Source of the DNA: a candidate division KSB1 bacterium
Lineage (GTDB): Bacteria; Zhuqueibacterota; Zhuqueibacteria; Thermofontimicrobiales; Thermofontimicrobiaceae
Direction of reading: 5' to 3'
DNA length: 64,000 nucleotides
Assembly (NCBI GenBank): GCA_034506395.1
Contig: JAPDPQ010000019.1
Location: 41,863-105,862, forward strand
Positions within the stretch are counted from its first letter, which is position 1; every line of letters starts with the position of its first letter. The position numbers were made by a program, and so were the translations under genes. This document shows positions 62,467-64,000 of the stretch, piece after piece. The notes beneath the pieces are model-generated. The model was not told where the DNA came from. It was given only the letters and a program-made list of their open reading frames with translations, and did not search any database.

Positions 62467-64000
62467 ATGAATGCTTTTGCCAATCGAATGAATAATATTT
62501 CTTTCATTTTGATTTATGTATTTATGTTATTATTAATATCATTATCCTCTGCACAGCAACAATATTTTTATTTAATGGATCGAACCTATTGCTTTGCAGG
62601 GGGGAAATGGTACACTTATTTTCAGGGCAGCATCGGTGATGAGATTATAGCGCATCGTATTGTTGCCCGTCTTAGGGATAAAGGTTATCTGAAGGGCTTC
62701 AATTTTGCTGATTATAATATTCAGGGCGTTTCGGTAGCCCGCCGGCGGATTTTGAATGGCTTTTATCTGCTTAAAGTGATGCCAGACGCGGATCCTTTTA
62801 AAATTGCCAAGCAATTGGAAGAAACAGGTCTCTTTGACGTTCTTGAATTTGATGCCCTGGGACAAAATTTGGGCACGCCCAATGATCCCCATTATATTAA
62901 TCAATGGAATCTTAAAGAAGATAAGCTCGATATGCCGCATGCTTGGGATATTAGCACTGGCAGCTCTCAGGTGATCCTCGCTGTGATTGATGGCGGCGTA
63001 TTATATACTCATGAAGACCTCGATGCCAATCTCTGGGTTAATTCGGCTGAAGATCTCAATCACAATGGCTGGCCCGATTTCTTTTCGGCAGCTCAAGGCG
63101 GGGATTTGGATGGAGCTGATAATGATGGTAATGATTACATTGACGATCTGATTGGTTGGGACTGTTTTGATGATGATAATCTCCCAGAAGCCGATACACA
63201 TGGTACTGGCGTAGCGGGGATAGCAATTGCGCAAACTAATAACTTTGAAAATGGTCAATATCGAGGTGTAGCAGGAGTAGCTGGTGGCTGGGGTAGCCAA
63301 AAGGGAGTAAAATTTATGAGCCTTGATGATTTAGGTCCAAGTAACCTTGATCAATTTGCCATGGCGGAGGGAATCCAATATGCTACTGATAATGGAGCAA
63401 ATGTCATTAATATTAGCGGAATATTTGAAGAAGATTATGCTGTCGTTAGAGAGGCCGTCAACTATGCCACAACTAGTCCCAATGATGTTGTTATTGTTTG
63501 TGGAGCTGGGAATGCTGGAGATGAAGTAATGTACTATCCAGCACGGTATTTCAATACCATCTCTGTGGGAGCAACCATGCAAGATGATACTCGTTGGTTT
63601 CAATATCCAGAGGGCAGTCAGATTGGCAATGAATTTAATGAGATTTATCTTGATATCATGGCTCCAGGTGCACCAGGAAGTATCTGGACCACCGAGAGCA
63701 ATGGCTTATACTCTCAAATGGGCAAGACTTCAGCCGCCACGCCACATGTTGCCGGTGTCGCTGCTTTAATGCGCTCTTTTACTCCTGAATTAAGCTGGCA
63801 GCAGGTAAGAGACATCTTGCATAACTCAGCTGAAAAAGTGGCGGGCATGAATGGAAAAAATTATACAGATCAATATGGCTACGGCCGCATCAACGCCTAC
63901 CAGGCAATTCTCATGGCCTTAACCTATGCCAACAAGACCCCAAACATCTCGCCTACGATCTACAACAACCAGCGCATCTTAGCCCGAGGACAGAATAATC
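62467..64000 (+). CDS. subtilase of the second module (partial, runs off the window)
   Basis: My own translation from the ATG at 62467 (AAAGGAG 6 bases upstream) stays open to the window end, 511 codons. It has a signal peptide (ILIYVFMLLLISLSSA), a propeptide-like region (HRIVARLRDKGYLKGF) and an intact subtilisin domain with Asp175 (AVIDGGV), His245 (DTHGTGVAGI) and Ser422 (GKTSAATPHVAG; the usual GTS is KTS here). Unlike the copy at 57586 it has no internal stop within the window. From 63879 the DNA is about 90% identical to 58890-59010. The missing part probably holds the propeller and sorting domain. Confidence 0.85.
   Translation, partial: MNAFANRMNNISFILIYVFMLLLISLSSAQQQYFYLMDRTYCFAGGKWYTYFQGSIGDEIIAHRIVARLRDKGYLKGFNFADYNIQGVSVARRRILNGFYLLKVMPDADPFKIAKQLEETGLFDVLEFDALGQNLGTPNDPHYINQWNLKEDKLDMPHAWDISTGSSQVILAVIDGGVLYTHEDLDANLWVNSAEDLNHNGWPDFFSAAQGGDLDGADNDGNDYIDDLIGWDCFDDDNLPEADTHGTGVAGIAIAQTNNFENGQYRGVAGVAGGWGSQKGVKFMSLDDLGPSNLDQFAMAEGIQYATDNGANVINISGIFEEDYAVVREAVNYATTSPNDVVIVCGAGNAGDEVMYYPARYFNTISVGATMQDDTRWFQYPEGSQIGNEFNEIYLDIMAPGAPGSIWTTESNGLYSQMGKTSAATPHVAGVAALMRSFTPELSWQQVRDILHNSAEKVAGMNGKNYTDQYGYGRINAYQAILMALTYANKTPNISPTIYNNQRILARGQNN

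Larger units (their letters stand above)
55592..64000 (+). repeat. tandem duplication of a lipoprotein-subtilase module
   Basis: Corresponding points recur at 4961 bases (sorting-domain stop, 55930/60891), 4920 (lipoprotein ATG, 56413/61333), 4881 (subtilase ATG, 57586/62467) and about 4989 (post-catalytic segment, 58891/63880). The shifts reflect small insertions and deletions. The left end keeps only the last 340 bases of an older copy. Confidence 0.8.

Noticed and set aside
55592..64000. CRISPR array or phage-type repeat region
   Set aside because: The repeats are kilobase-scale gene duplications, with no short regularly spaced repeats, integrase, cas genes or attachment sites.

Overview
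The window looks like a chromosomal stretch of an uncultured or poorly known Gram-negative bacterium of the FCB group, probably close to Calditrichota, candidate phylum KSB1 or Marinimicrobia. The signs are a TonB-dependent receptor with an N-terminal carboxypeptidase-regulatory domain, a PorV-type outer-membrane protein, and several large secreted proteins that end in an NPFN-containing sorting domain with a terminal K-x-x-x-[VI]-R. This assignment is inference from protein style; there is no rRNA or tRNA gene in the window.

Layout. (1) 830-7703: a secretion/uptake operon of TonB receptor, large exported sorting-domain protein and PorV-like barrel, closed by a hairpin shared with the convergent strand. 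(2) 7733-18733: a carbohydrate/regulatory island in which two paralogous GH38 alpha-mannosidases bracket a BlaI-type repressor and a BlaR1-type M56 protease fused to two TonB C-terminal domains. The blaI promoter, its palindromic operator and a divergent mannosidase promoter are all readable. (3) 18839-25178: mostly minus-strand housekeeping genes (LysM protein, macrodomain, acyl-CoA thioesterase, fbp, ddl, AI-2E permease, cyclic-nucleotide-binding protein). (4) 25363-37933: EnvC-like protein and then holB, ricT-like, metG, tatD, rsmA, mgtE, recO, glycyl-tRNA synthetase and a second AI-2E protein; the holB-ricT / metG-tatD-rsmA order recalls the Bacillus subtilis replication-origin region. (5) 38061-48969: mixed metabolic genes, including a uroporphyrinogen-decarboxylase-like protein, a protein resembling deoxyhypusine synthase, a HAD phosphatase, an Sb-PDE-like PHP protein, a kynureninase-like PLP enzyme, a Rho-N coiled-coil protein, CotH, a pseudouridine synthase and an APC permease. 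(6) 49009-64000: an accessory region of secreted proteins.

The most unusual part is 55592-64000. A two-gene module of about 4.9 kb (Asp-box propeller lipoprotein followed by a subtilase with propeller and sorting domain) is repeated in tandem, with an orphan 3' end of a third copy at the left edge and a last copy running off the right edge. The module carries a conserved intergenic segment with a hairpin, a candidate promoter and a leader of more than 300 nt. The copies have strongly diverged catalytic domains but nearly identical DNA from just after the catalytic domain onward, and one subtilase is cut by a single in-frame TAG. I read this as a secreted protease family that is diversifying by duplication and partial gene conversion.

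Other points for a second look: an internal ribosome-binding site inside the M56-TonB fusion that would release a lipoprotein; a subtilase-like protein with Ala where the catalytic His should be, plus dockerin-like and cohesin-like regions; and a LytM domain lacking two active-site histidines. Start codons were often moved inward from the longest open frame because a Shine-Dalgarno sequence or signal peptide supports the inner start; the reasons are given per gene.
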